From assembly GCA_900095095.1 (NCBI GenBank), contig FMBT01000416.1, forward strand, positions 60,471 to 124,470: 64,000 bases of DNA. Direction: 5' to 3'. Position numbers and translations under genes: made by a program. Below are positions 30,314 to 42,236 of this stretch, one piece after another. The notes under the pieces were generated by a model. It worked only from the letters and a program-made list of their open reading frames with translations. It did no database searches and was not told the DNA's origin. Each line of letters starts with the position of its first letter. Position 1 is the stretch's first letter. Origin of the DNA: Fragilariopsis cylindrus CCMP1102 (lineage: Eukaryota; Bacillariophyta; Bacillariophyceae; Bacillariales; Bacillariaceae).

Positions 30314-33300
30314 ATGAGTAGCAACGACGGTGGTATTGGTGTTGGTTTGAATAGTCAACTCTCCACGAAGGAGTTGTTGCCGAATACGAACAATCATGAC
30401 AATGGCAATGGCAATGGCAAGAAGAAAATAAGAAAAAAGAGCAAGAACAATCGACGACATACAAACAATAGCGGCGAACACAGTAGTGATGCAGGATTTT
30501 ATCAAGCAGGTTTAGCTGGTGCAGGATCAATATCAGCTGCAGATGTTTTAATTAATTCTGTTCAACAAAAAGTAGATCATCTTGCTGCGACAGACCTTGC
30601 ATTATCTACGAACGTTGATGTTGCTCCTGCTACAGTTGTGGTTGCTGCTGCTACAGAACCAAGTAAAATTGGTTTTCTATCAATGTTTTATTTTTCTACA
30701 ATCAATGAAAAAATATGGATGATAGTTGGATTATTTTGGGCAGCAATTGCTGGTTTAGCAATGCCAGCGTGGTTACTCCTGTTAAGTACATCATTAGAAA
30801 CATTCAATGATATTGGTTCAATAGTTGCTGCCGGTGGGGATATTAGTATATTACAAAAAGAAATGCAAAAATTAATATATAGTTTTGCTATTGTTGGTTT
30901 TGTTACATTGATTAGTGGTACATGTTATGTAGCAATCTGGTCCTATACTGGTGAAGCACAAACATTACGGATCCGAAAAGCATTCGTTAAAAGTGCATTA
31001 CGACAAGAAGCTGCATGGTTTGATACACGACCCGGTGGCGGCGATCCACAAGAATTACCTGTATTGGCAGCTAATGGTCTATCGAGAATCCAAACATCGA
31101 TCGGTAGGACTGTGGCTGATACATTTTCTAACCTACTAAGTGCGATCGGATGCTTGATGGTTTCGTTGGGACTAGATCCACCATTGGCATTATTTATGCT
31201 ATGCGTATTGCCACTAATTGCTATCGTTATTGGTATTGTTAGTTGTTATATGCGACGAAGTAGTGGTAAAGCACTTGCTGAATTTGCATCCGCTGGTGCA
31301 TTCGCATCAGAAGTTCTTACAGGAATTAAAACAATTGCATCATTACGAGCTGAAAATTGGGCCGTACAACAATATACAGAATATGCAATCGAGGCACAAA
31401 AATATTCAATACGGTCTCAAATATTATCTAAATTAGCATCAGGATTAATGGGATTATTCTTTTATATAACATATACATTTGCATTTGTCTTTGGTACAGA
31501 ACAGGCAGCATCACGTGTTGAAGTTGAACAAAGTTATATAAGTCCATTCGCATGTATGTTCCGTGATACTGATTGTGGCATCAGTGGTAGTGAGGTTATG
31601 GTATGTATATATGGTGTTATATTAACAGCACAATTTATTGCATTAATGAATCCTGGTTTAAATTCAATTAATTTAGGCCGTACAGCTGCTGTAGATATAT
31701 ATGGTACTATTCATCGTACACCTGCCATTGATGGTACAGGTAATGTAAAAGGAACAAAATTACTAGGTAGTAGTAATAAGAGTCATTACGATGGTAGTAT
31801 GGAATTCAAAAATGTTGTATTCTCATATCCATCCCGACCAGGTGATTTGGTGCTTGCTAATTTCTCATTAAAGATTAAAGCTGGGACAGCTGTTGCATTA
31901 GTAGGTCCGTCTGGGAGTGGTAAAAGTACACTCAGTAAACTTTTGTTGCGACTGTATGATCCAATTGGTGGGCATGTTATGGCAGGTGGTGTACCATTAA
32001 CTGAATTGAATTTAAAATGGTGGCGAAGTCAAATCGGGTATGTTGCACAAGAACCATCATTATTTCCTGGATCGATTCGAGATAATATCGCTGCTGGTAA
32101 ATTGGATGGAATTGCTTCGAATGAAGAAGTTATTAAAGCAGCGATGGCAGCAAGTGCGCATGAATTTATTACAGATTTACCGGAAATGTATGATACCTTC
32201 TATTCTGGTTCATCAATTCAATTGAGTGGAGGTCAGATTCAGCGGATAGCAATTGCAAGAGCTATGATTCGTAATCCTGTTATCTTATTACTCGACGAGG
32301 TACGTACGAGCTTATGTCTCGAATGACGATTTCGGAATATGGATACCCTGTTTTCTTTTCTTTTGTTCTACTGAACTAACAAAAACATTTCTATCATACT
32401 CTAATCGATATTCTAGGCAACATCGGCGTTAGATACACAATCTGGTACGTTCTACTATTGTTTGTCGTTGATTTTCTAAATACTGCATCTCTCAGAATAC
32501 TTTTTATCTGACTCACTCACTCACTCACTCACTACTCTGCGTTGATCAATGCTTCACATATTTTACTATTTACAGAACGATTGGTCCAGGAGGCGCTCGA
32601 TAAAATCAGGGGACAACGCAAACTTACAACTGTAACCGTGGCTCATCGACTATCAACGATTGTAAATTCAGATCAAATTGCTGTGATTGCAGATGGCTCG
32701 ATTCAAGAATTGGGTACACACGAGAAGTTGATCAAAGAAGGTGGGATATATGCGTTGTTATGTGAAGGTCAAGGCTTGACAGCAGATGCTGCTTCAAATA
32801 ATAATACAACGACGAAGTCATCAGACAGCACGCCCGCAGCAACACCCGCATTTGGACGATCGATGATCAAAGGACGATCGATGGTCAAGGCCGACAACGA
32901 GGATGACGTTGAGGCAGGAATTATTACCATCGATGAGGATGACGACGACGACGATGATGGAGTGCCTGATACTTCCAGTGTCCTTTCTCGGTTATGGCAA
33001 TACAATAAGGCAGAAGCAGGATATACAATAATGGGATATAGCGGAGGAATTATAGTAGGCGCTTTACCAGCTTGCGAAGCAATCCTTTTTGGAATTATCA
33101 CGGGAAATTTTTATCTTATTGAAGATCCACAGGAAATGCGTGCAACGAACTTCTCCTTATCACTTTGGTTCTTATTATTGGCAGCTGCTAGTTTTGTAGC
33201 AAATATCGCGATGGGAGTTGGCTTTGTAAGTTCCGTCACGACGAAGCGTCACTATGTGTTTCTATTGGTTATCGTTGATACTGCTCTACCATTTCGATCT

Positions 33301-35054
33301 GTTTGATTATTCTACTTTCATGGTCATCTCACTTTATCTATCGTGTTGCTTACGATCTAGGGTATCTCGGGCTTTCGTTTAACAAGAAGAATGCGTGTAT
33401 TGGTTTTTCAAATGATTATGCAACACAATATGGGATGGTTTGACTTTCCAGAACACAGTACAGGAGAGCTAACAACACACTTGGAGGAAGACTGCGAAGC
33501 CGTTAGCAACGTTACGGGTTGGCAACAAGGTCAACGAGTTCAAGTACTTTCAACCCTAACTTCTGGTATGGTAATTGCACTTGTGTATTCCTGGCAGATT
33601 GGCTTGATCGCTATCTGTTGTATTCCTTTTATTCTCGGTGCAAGTATATTGCAAGCAAAATGTGCATCCCGTCAACCAAAGCATCGTCGAGAGATAAATT
33701 CTGTATCTGCCGCTACTCTGCTTGAAAGAGCATTCCACGACATAGTTGTTTTGCAAGCATATGGTTTACAAGATGATGCCTCGATGAAATATTCGAAGTC
33801 ATTAGAGCCTGATTCTGAATTTAAGAAGAAGCAGGGATTCTACAATGGACTTGCTTTTGGAATCTCTCAGTTTGCGGTATTCTCGACGTTTGCCATTATA
33901 TTTTCGGTTGGGATACAGCTCATGATCAATTTGCAGATAGGCTTCATAGATTTTTTTGTTGCATTGTTGGCTGTCATGTTCTCAGCGCTTGGAGCTGGTC
34001 AGACTGGTGCAGACTTTTCCTCGCGGCAGGCTGGTTTGGAAGCTGCCGCACGCCTTTTTGAAATCGTAGACGGATCAGCTGACGAAGATGATCCTCTCTC
34101 GATGAAGGGAAGTAAACCAAGTAGTCTGATCGGTAAAGTTGAATTCAAGGGCATGTCACTTCGCATATCCTACACGACCAAATGCTCCTATCTATTACGA
34201 ACGAGATGGGAGAGATGGCTTTACGCTTGACATTCCTTCTCAAAAATCCGTTGCATTTACAGGTAGAAGCGGATGTGGCAAGAGTACAGCATTGCAATTG
34301 CTATTGCGTTTCTATCGTGTTGAATCAGGATCCGTCTTGTTGGATGATCAAAATATTTCGGATGTGAATATTGGTTGGTTACGGAATGAAATTGGGTATG
34401 TGGGACAGATGCCGGTGCTATTCGCTGGTACTATTCGAGATAATATCAAATTAGGTAAACCAAATGCAACCCAACAAGAAATCATCGATGCTGCAAAGGC
34501 TGCAAATGCACATGATTTTGTATCTAACTTAAGTAATGGCTACGATACAGATATTGGTACAGGGTGAGTATATTGTGATCGAACGTGGCATCATTTATTA
34601 TTCTTTATTTTTGCTCTGTAATTTGTTTCACGAACTTAAGCATAATGGGTATTCTAACTTTTTTCTATATTTGCCTTGTCATCGCATATCTCGTTTGTAT
34701 CTGGAATCATTTTATTCATCTAGTGGTTCTTTGTTGTCAGGAGGCCAGAAACAAAGAATTGCCATTGCTAGAGCGATCGTGAAAGATCCTAAAATATTAG
34801 TGTTGGACGAAGCTACGTCGGCACTGGATAATGAAAGTGAAAAGATTGTACAGGCAGCACTTGATGCTATGCAGGAAAAGAAACCCCGTACTACACTTGT
34901 TGTTGCACACAGATTAGAAACAGTGAAAAAATGTGATAAGATTGTTGTGTTAGATCGTGGTGGAGTTAAGGAACAAGGATCACACGCTGAACTGCTGAAA
35001 CAAAAGGGTCTATATCATACACTCTGGTCCAAGCAAGGTTGTAAAGAGGAATAG
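30314..35054 (+). CDS. Full-size ABC transporter, ABCB (MDR/P-glycoprotein) type
   Basis: Five exons: 30314-32299, 32417-32444 (28-nt micro-exon), 32576-33225, 33361-34563 and 34724-35054, all with GT-AG introns. The exons total one base over a multiple of three. The extra base is near 34157-34160, after GKVEFKG, where the frame must shift to continue [15 protein letters not shown]. Corrected length is ~1,398 aa, typical for TMD-NBD-TMD-NBD proteins. NBD1 has Walker [10 protein letters not shown], signature [15 protein letters not shown] and Walker B ILLLDE; its D-loop ATSALD is supplied by the micro-exon. NBD2 has [24 protein letters not shown] and [12 protein letters not shown]. Family members export lipids or xenobiotics; the substrate here is unknown. 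A (TCAC)n tract lies in intron 2. Confidence 0.9.
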
Positions 35055-35639
35055 GAAGAAAATAAAGACCGAGTAGAGAATTTATTGTAACGAAATGGTA
35101 TAAATATCAAATCTTAAAGAAAAAAACACAATCTACTAGTACATGTTGATATTATTATTTATTTTAATACGGTACTAGTAGCCCTGTTCTCTTTCACTGT
35201 TCTCTTTCAGTGTTCTTAATTCATTCACATCGTGAAGTCTGTTTGTCAACCGTATGTGATTTCATTTTTGCAACAAGGTTTGTAGTAGCTGCTTAACAAT
35301 AATCTTCGTACATGATTTCTCTTTGCCAGCTTTAAAGATATCTTTCTCAAATTCAATTATTTTTTCCTTTCTTTCTTATTCAATTGCTCTTTATAATGCT
35401 CGTATCTTATGTAGTTGTCGTCATCCGTTTCAAACTGTTCCTCGCTTGCGGGATCTTGAACAGCAACAGAATTATAACTTATGCCTTGGACTTGGTAAAA
35501 GGCAGTTATCAATCCAGCCTTGTCAGTATGGGTAAGGTACTGAGATGTTGTTTGATCAAGTTTCCACATCTTGAACATGACAAACTAGCTGCTTTGAAAT
35601 AGGAATGGATACATTTTTGTAATTATAGAGGTTCCTTAC
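35055..35639. other. Intergenic with short coding-like patches
   Basis: A minus-strand frame at 35357-35578 has plausible composition (VAVQDPASEEQFETDDDNYI) but no start context or relatives that I recognise. A direct repeat of ctgttctctttca occurs near 35188-35212. It may be part of the same decayed block as the adjacent nitrite-reductase-like fragment. Confidence 0.35.
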
Positions 35640-35810
35640 TTAATTCAAAACACAACAACTAGTACTAGTACTGAACTAGATGCTAAGAAATGTGTCGTCG
35701 TTATTGGTAATGGTATGGTCGGACAAAGATTTATAGAAAAGATTTTAGAAGATACGACTGATCCAGAAGATGTTCAATTGTTGATATTCTGTGAAGAACC
35801 AAGGCTGGAA
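35640..35810 (+). pseudogene. Fragment resembling the N-terminus of NAD(P)H nitrite reductase (NirB-type)
   Basis: A short patch reads KKCVVVIGNGMVGQRFIEKI, then LEDTTDPEDVQLLIFCEEPR. This matches the FAD-binding start of NirB-like nitrite reductases: a GxGxxG Rossmann loop followed by a strand ending in (G/C)EEPR. Recognisable homology stops right after EEPR; the next residues are unrelated and end at 35903. A possible splice acceptor (attatag) precedes it. It is far too short to be functional, so a truncated duplicate is most likely. Chance similarity is possible but unlikely given the motif order. Confidence 0.5.
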
Positions 35811-36278
35811 CACTGCCATCACCTCTTTTGGTACTGTACCAATTCGAAATTGTATGGCTGTGCACTACTCGCTACCAGTGTCTATTTGAAAATTAAAATT
35901 TGAATCAAGAATCAATCAACACTCGACTCACTCGACTCACAAGAAAAAGAAGGCAAGCCTTTTTTTTAATATTTTAGACCTCTCGAGTGATCGAATCAAC
36001 AGATGATGTTATACAAGGAATTGCGAATACTACCACTGTACCAAAATAAATCCATACAGTACAGTACAGTACAGTACAGTACATGAAAATAGCAAAGCAA
36101 GCAGAGCGACAAAAACAGACTAAGACAGCAACAGTTTGATTTACGACGCACATCGCACAACACACGACGCTCATCTACATTTACGCAAGGACAACTTTAC
36201 GTCTTTGCTTTGCTTTACAGTAAATCCATTTCAAACGTCACAAACAAACTTGAAATAAAGTAGTGATCAGCGACTACG
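35811..36278. other. Upstream of the HA protein; (ACAGT)n microsatellite
   Basis: ACAGT is repeated about five times at 36056-36083. No gene is seen. Confidence 0.55.
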
Positions 36279-39008
36279 ATGGAGGACGACGGTAATCATA
36301 CCAAGAAACACAAACGCAAACACGATGACAACGACGATGATGATGACAATGACGATGGAAGAACCATGGCCAACAACAACAACGACAACAACACCAACGT
36401 AATACAAGACCAACAACAAATGATTCAACACGCTATGCATTATGCTCGAGAATTGCAATCGGAAAAGGACGAGCTAGAACAACGATTGCGTGTCGCAGAG
36501 GACACTTGTGCGACCTTCGCAAGGGAACTTCAAGCAACTAATATGGAATTAGGGGCGTTGAAACAAGACCTCGATGAAGCAGAGCAGATTGAACTGCAAA
36601 ATGAAGAGTTAGAAAGCCGTTTGCGCGAGATGTCAGAGAAGATGGCAGATCTCGGAAAGTTACAGGAAAATGCAAATGCAAATAAAAGAATGGCATCGGC
36701 ATCGTCATCATCGTCTGCACCTACACTTAACGCTAACACTAGCAATACTCCATGGAATCGTTTAGTGAAAAAAGTAGGAGGAGGAGGAGGAGGAGGAGAT
36801 ACTAATGATACACAATATTTATTATGGTTAGAAGATGCAGATATAGATGCGGAGGAATATAATACTATATCGGCTATTGATCGTAGAACTTTACGTAGTC
36901 AATTTGAAAAGGAACATTATAATAATAATAAAAAGAAGAGGAAGACTACGAATACTATTACTAGTACTTCTAATACTGCTAGTACTAATACAAATTATTC
37001 TACTGCCATCAACAACAGCGGCAACGGGTACAACAGCAACAACGGTAACTCATCTACTAACACAAATACAAATCCGATTAATAAAAGTAGTAGTAGTAGT
37101 AATAATAGTGGTGGTAGTGGTAATAACAGAGCTAATACTGCTGCAAATGGAAAAGAAAAAGAGAAGGGAAAGAATAGCACGAAGAAAAAGAAGAGAATAA
37201 TTATTACGGGCCCAAATAATGAAAACAAACAGTCGTCGTCGTCATTTGGGCGTGTCGCAGCTGCTGCAGCAAAAAAGAAAGATGAAGGGACAAAAAATTC
37301 AAGTAATAGTAGGATGATTCCTCAGGAGAAGGTCAAAGTTGGGAATAAGAACGATAAGAAGAACAATGATCATAGTAACAATAGCATCAGCAACAACAAT
37401 GGTGACGGTGTGTATTCAAAAAACGACAGGATGGGCGATAACTTAAATTATGCGTCCGAACCCGGCATAGCTGGGAAGGATGACGATGACGCTGATGATG
37501 ACAATGACAATGCCAATGACGACGACAATGACGACGACAATGACGACGACAATGACGACGACAATGACAATGACAATGAAAGTAAACCACCGGCTAAAAA
37601 GAAGATGAGACGCCATCTATCAAAAAACGATATTATAAGGAAGAAGAAGGAGGATTGCGTATACGATGCAAATAATGCAACACATGCTAAAGCTAACGAT
37701 AACTGCAACAACAAAGATAGCACCAACAACAGCAATAACGGAGGTGATGATGGAGAAGGATATGAATCAGGGACGGAAGGTGACGGTGTGTATTCAAAAA
37801 ACGACAGGATGGGCGATAACTTAAATTATGCGTCCGAACCCGGCATAGCTGGGAAGGATGACGATGACGCTGATGATGACAATGACAATGCCAATGACGA
37901 CGACAATGACGACGACAATGACGACGACAATGACGACGACAATGACAATGACAATGAAAGTAAACCACCGGCTAAAAAGAAGATGAGACGCCATCTATCA
38001 AAAAACGATATTATAAGGAAGAAGAAGGAGGATTGCGTATACGATGCAAATAATGCAACACATGCTAAAGCTAACGATAACTGCAACAACAAAGATAGCA
38101 CCAACAACAGCAATAACGGAGGTGATGATGGAGAAGGATATGAATCAGGGACGGAAGGTAACTGTTCCTTGGTATTACCTTTTCCTGCAGCAACAGATAG
38201 ACGGCGGGGTGTCCGTAAAAATCCCTCCACGAATCCCGTGGGAGGTATTGATGATAATGATGATAATGTTGATGCGTATGAGGATGATGGTGACATTGAT
38301 TACAACAAAGATTCTGATGACGATGATGACAACGATGCTGTATCGTCCACAAATTCAAAAAAAGGAAAAGCTACATCGGGAAGATGCACATCGTTCTATG
38401 ATAGAAGCTGGGACAAACATTTCCAATGTCTTGTTGCCTATAGAAAGGAATACGATTCTACTACTGTACCTTTCGTGTATAAAGTAAATGGTCTAAATCT
38501 TGGAAGGTGGGTTAATCGTCAACGGATAAATTTTAAGAACAACGAACTTTCCAAAGAGCGGATCAATCATCTTGAATCAATTGGTTTTGTTTGGGACTCG
38601 CATGATGCGAAATGGATGGAAATGTATAAGTTACTCGTTGCGTACAAAAAACGGCACACGTCTACCAATGTGCCTAGCAAGTACAAAAAAGTTCCAAAAC
38701 TTGGATCATGGGTTCTTGCTCAAAGGCAGCTCTACAGGAACAATGAACTTTCCGAAGAGCAGATCAATCATCTTGAATCAATTGGTTTTATTTGGAATGT
38801 ATTTGATGCAAAATGGACAGCGACGTATCATATACTGGTGGAATACAAGAAGCAACATAAAGGTTCAACGACAGTACCAACACGATACACGAAAGACCCT
38901 TCTCTTGGGAAATGGGTCTATAAACAAAGATGTGACTACAACAAAGGTAATTTGTCGGAAAAGCGCTTGAAACTTCTGAATGCAATCAATTTTGTTTGGT
39001 CAGCGTAG
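36279..39008 (+). CDS. Nuclear-type protein with three C-terminal helicase-associated domains and a 126-aa tandem duplication
   Basis: The frame encodes 909 aa. The start has basic KKHKRKH and acidic runs. A coiled coil occupies ~48-130 (SEKDELEQRLRVAEDTC, then NEELESRLREMSEKM). A long Asn/Ser/Lys-rich region follows. Two identical 126-aa units (~375-500, ~501-626) each hold Asp/Asn repeats and a basic KPPAKKKMRRHLSKNDIIRK block that could act as a nuclear localisation signal. Three HA domains end the protein (~706-770, ~775-838, ~842-905), each of the form W..Y..LV.YKK.H...VP..Y...P.LG.WV..QR..Y...LS..R...L..I.FVW. Binding to nucleic acid is inferred from the domain. Confidence 0.8.
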   Translation: MEDDGNHTKKHKRKHDDNDDDDDNDDGRTMANNNNDNNTNVIQDQQQMIQHAMHYARELQSEKDELEQRLRVAEDTCATFARELQATNMELGALKQDLDEAEQIELQNEELESRLREMSEKMADLGKLQENANANKRMASASSSSSAPTLNANTSNTPWNRLVKKVGGGGGGGDTNDTQYLLWLEDADIDAEEYNTISAIDRRTLRSQFEKEHYNNNKKKRKTTNTITSTSNTASTNTNYSTAINNSGNGYNSNNGNSSTNTNTNPINKSSSSSNNSGGSGNNRANTAANGKEKEKGKNSTKKKKRIIITGPNNENKQSSSSFGRVAAAAAKKKDEGTKNSSNSRMIPQEKVKVGNKNDKKNNDHSNNSISNNNGDGVYSKNDRMGDNLNYASEPGIAGKDDDDADDDNDNANDDDNDDDNDDDNDDDNDNDNESKPPAKKKMRRHLSKNDIIRKKKEDCVYDANNATHAKANDNCNNKDSTNNSNNGGDDGEGYESGTEGDGVYSKNDRMGDNLNYASEPGIAGKDDDDADDDNDNANDDDNDDDNDDDNDDDNDNDNESKPPAKKKMRRHLSKNDIIRKKKEDCVYDANNATHAKANDNCNNKDSTNNSNNGGDDGEGYESGTEGNCSLVLPFPAATDRRRGVRKNPSTNPVGGIDDNDDNVDAYEDDGDIDYNKDSDDDDDNDAVSSTNSKKGKATSGRCTSFYDRSWDKHFQCLVAYRKEYDSTTVPFVYKVNGLNLGRWVNRQRINFKNNELSKERINHLESIGFVWDSHDAKWMEMYKLLVAYKKRHTSTNVPSKYKKVPKLGSWVLAQRQLYRNNELSEEQINHLESIGFIWNVFDAKWTATYHILVEYKKQHKGSTTVPTRYTKDPSLGKWVYKQRCDYNKGNLSEKRLKLLNAINFVWSA
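37401..38156 (+). repeat. Perfect 378-bp tandem duplication, two copies
   Basis: Unit 1 is 37401-37778 and unit 2 is 37779-38156. Both start ggtgacggtgtgtattc. Reading the two side by side I find no difference, including in the internal GACGACAAT microsatellite. The unit is 126 codons, so the frame is kept. Confidence 0.9.
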
Positions 39009-39882
39009 AATGCTTCTTCCTAATAATAATGGTTAAGTCTTGTAGTCTACTTACGATTTTAATACTAGAAAGAAACATGCTCCGGTTACTACACAATGTA
39101 CGACGGAAAATAATGTGAAGATCGTAAGATAAGCGCTGGTGCTTGCTGATATCCTGGTGGAGATGTAGGTGCTCATCATGCATGGAGACGGTGGAAAATC
39201 TCTCCAACTGATGGAGATTGTCTTGTTACCTTAGCGTTGACAACGATGATTACTTGTGTCGTAGAGAAAGAAATAGGAAGGAGGGATGGAAAATGGAGGA
39301 GGAGAACGGTACTAAAAAATTGAATAGTACTATACTAGCAGCATCATTTTTAATGATTCGATTCGATTTAGTACGTAAATTAGCTATACTAGTAGGCCTA
39401 ATTTATATCACTCAATTTTTACTTCGTCGCAAGTTATATCATTTTCAAAAGCAACCTGGCATTTGGTCGTGTAAAACATCCCAATCCATAACATCGGCTT
39501 TTGTAAATCAGTTCGAATCTTTTGAGCTCACCGGTCCTTTCTTCGAGAAAACGATCATTCTTTGCATGAACCAGCAATTGAAAATCTACATCGATGTACC
39601 CAAAAAATAAATGATCAAGAATATGCGATATAGATGCTAGTCGATGTCGCTGTCGAATATTAGTAGTAAATAATATAACATGTTGTATAATGGTGCTAAT
39701 AATATATTTTGATATGACTCAATACAAAATTTATCCTCACACACTCCCAAAAAGATAATTCATCATCGTTTGTAGGAGTTAACCATACTATGATCCTCTT
39801 TCTTTTCGTTTTTCGCTTTTTTGGACTAGTAGTTATATTGCAAACGAACCAATTGTCCTCCACGCTGTTGTTGCCATCATTA
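39009..39882. other. Intergenic; weak frame at 39218-39610
   Basis: A 130-codon plus-strand frame (39218-39610) has one hydrophobic segment (LVRKLAILVGLIYITQFLL) and no recognised family. An overlapping frame (~39158-39320) reads AHHAWRRWKISPTDGDCLVT and also looks protein-like. Neither is convincing alone; decayed coding sequence is possible. Confidence 0.3.
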
Positions 39883-40460
39883 TTATCGCTGGTACTTCTT
39901 TTTACGATCGTTACTATCAACTTTGTTACTGTCGTTGCTCCTTCTGTTATTGATGATGGCGAAGTCGCTGTCGCTGTCGATGGATCCTGGTGGTAACGAT
40001 ACCGATGCCGAGGATGAGGATGAGAATGATAGTAGTTTAACTAAAATATCAGGCTCTCTCCGCTCCGTAGCAAAAAATACATACAATCTAAGTGTACATT
40101 TTCATCAATAACTGCCGTTAATAATACCTCCATAGCGTTCAATGGTGGTGCATTATTATTATCATTGTCGGAAGAAGAAGAAGAAGAAGAACGAATAAGA
40201 GTGTCTTCTATAACTTTTATCACTCTGTCTTTCATCCGTACTTTTTACATGCCTCTCTTTGAAAGGGTGTACGATGAATAAAATGATTTTTACAGAACAA
40301 TAGATCCATTCCTTTCTTAATCGGATATAGTAAAGAATTCCGTAGTTACTCAAATAATAGTCCGAAATCCGAGAATGAATTGAAAGTTATGTAGAACCTA
40401 GTGGGAGAGTGGTGTATATACGAATCAATCGTTGCTTGTAATGCGGGTTGGATCTATCCC
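39883..40460 (-). pseudogene. Relic of an ankyrin-like diatom multicopy protein, copy B
   Basis: Minus-strand pieces in order: ATIDSYIHHSPTRFY, KKGMDLLF, TPFQREACKKYG, MKDRVIKVIEDTLI, NVHLDCMYFLL, RREPDILVKLL and a Lys/Arg-rich end. Block for block this matches the relic at 17656-18200. A 5-base tandem duplication (CGGAG, about 40058-40067) breaks the frame between FLL and RREPDIL, and upstream stops and shifts add to the damage. It is not translatable as one protein. Confidence 0.6.
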
Positions 40461-41042
40461 ATCCCATTCAACTAAAAAAAACGACATCTCTTTTCCCACG
40501 AAAACATAATTATGACCTAGTTTATTTATCGAGAAGATCATACTATATTTAAATGTCTTCTATCCTTAGATGCTGACCCATCTGTCTCAAACGTTTCATC
40601 ACTAAAAGACACTCTTGCTTCATCAACGTCTTCATCAGGTGCTACGTGATAGGAAGGTATTTGTAGGATTCTTGGTTGTTCGAATGAATGAATCGAATGA
40701 ATCGAATCGTGTTTGCAAAAATTGATTGAATAAATTTAATTTCCCTCCTGAAAAAATTGAGCGAGAAAAGAAGAAAGGATCATCACCTCCCCCCGCAATA
40801 AAATTGAACGATCTGTTGATTTGTTGTTCAAATTTCTTATGCCCCTTTCGCGTCTCTCATATTATGTCTACTTATTTTCGCTGAAGATCACAAAATTTGT
40901 GAAGAGGAGGCAAGAAGGCATGATGCATTAAAAGAGTTCATGACATATTATATTGTCTGCTACCACTGGCTTGTAAAAGTCGATACTATATAGGACTGTT
41001 GCATGCAACGGAGTAGCGATAACGATAACGATAACGAGGACG
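40461..41042. other. Upstream region of the Cys-rich protein; no gene
   Basis: AT-rich; gaatgaatcgaatgaatcg repeats occur near 40680-40705. Confidence 0.4.
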
Positions 41043-42200
41043 ATGAGAAGTAGAAGTAGAAGTAGATTATGGCGGGTTATCCTCCTTCTGCTCTTCAGTG
41101 GAACCACGATAATAATGATGATGTCGACCCCTGCAACTGCAACTGCCCTAAGGAATAAAATTATATTTTCCGACGATAATGATGCTGTGTCATCTAGGTT
41201 AGATTCAGTCGAAAACAACAACAACAGCGTCGTCGTCGTTAATAATAGTAATGGAATCGGAGAATCATCAGCATCAGCATCAACCAATACCAACAATACC
41301 AATAAGAATAAGAATAACGATAATAATAACGATAACAACGATGATGATGATGATTGTTGTACACTTGAAATTATTACTGGTGAAACTATCACATTCCAAA
41401 GAGGTGAATCCTATGGGACATATTTACCAACTCGTTGTAATCAACCCGATGATTTTCCATGTTATTGTAATCCAGATTTATATAATCAACTGGAATGTCC
41501 CTATTGTGGTTTTAGTATTACAGGGGATGATGACAACGATACATTATTACTATGTGCAAGGCATCAAGAAACTGTCTCATTTTTCGTTCCTAATAATAAT
41601 ATGGGGGATGTGGAAACATGTTCCTGTTATATCCCTACTGATCTTACAGCGAATCCAATTAAATATTGTGCCGTCACAAATTCATTACTACCCGTTGACG
41701 ATAATACTAATAATGACAACATCCTACCGCCATCAGACGACGGAGAAGGAGGGGGGTCGTCAGGCGGCGGCAGCAGCGAATGCGTAGTAACTGATACAAA
41801 AACAGGTCATATTATTATTGTTCCGGATGGTGAATCATTTGAAGAGTATGAGGTAATCATTGAAGGAGGACTTTGTGGTAATTCCAATGAATGGCCTGCC
41901 TATTGCAATGCAGATGCAGATGCAGATACAGATTCAAATGCAGAAGCAGACTCTGTTTCATTAAATGTACAAGTAGTCGATACTACTGCTACTAGTACTA
42001 CTAGTTCTACTGTCGTTGCTGTTGCAGTCCCTGATAATAATAGTAGTAGTAGTAGTAGTAGTAGTAACCAGCAGCAACAGCAACTACAGCGACCACGGCC
42101 ACGGCAACAACAACAAAAACAACAACCAAAAAAAGAAGAACAACGTGAACAAAATAGTTCCGATGGTAGTACTAGTAGTACTAGTATCGTCGTGAACATC

Positions 42201-42236
<36 letters not shown>

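Noticed and set aside
36279-38358. Minus-strand frames of HCHCRRHCRRH and SLSSSLSSS type
   Set aside because: Antisense shadows of the GACGACAAT repeat; they occur twice only because the 378-bp unit is duplicated.
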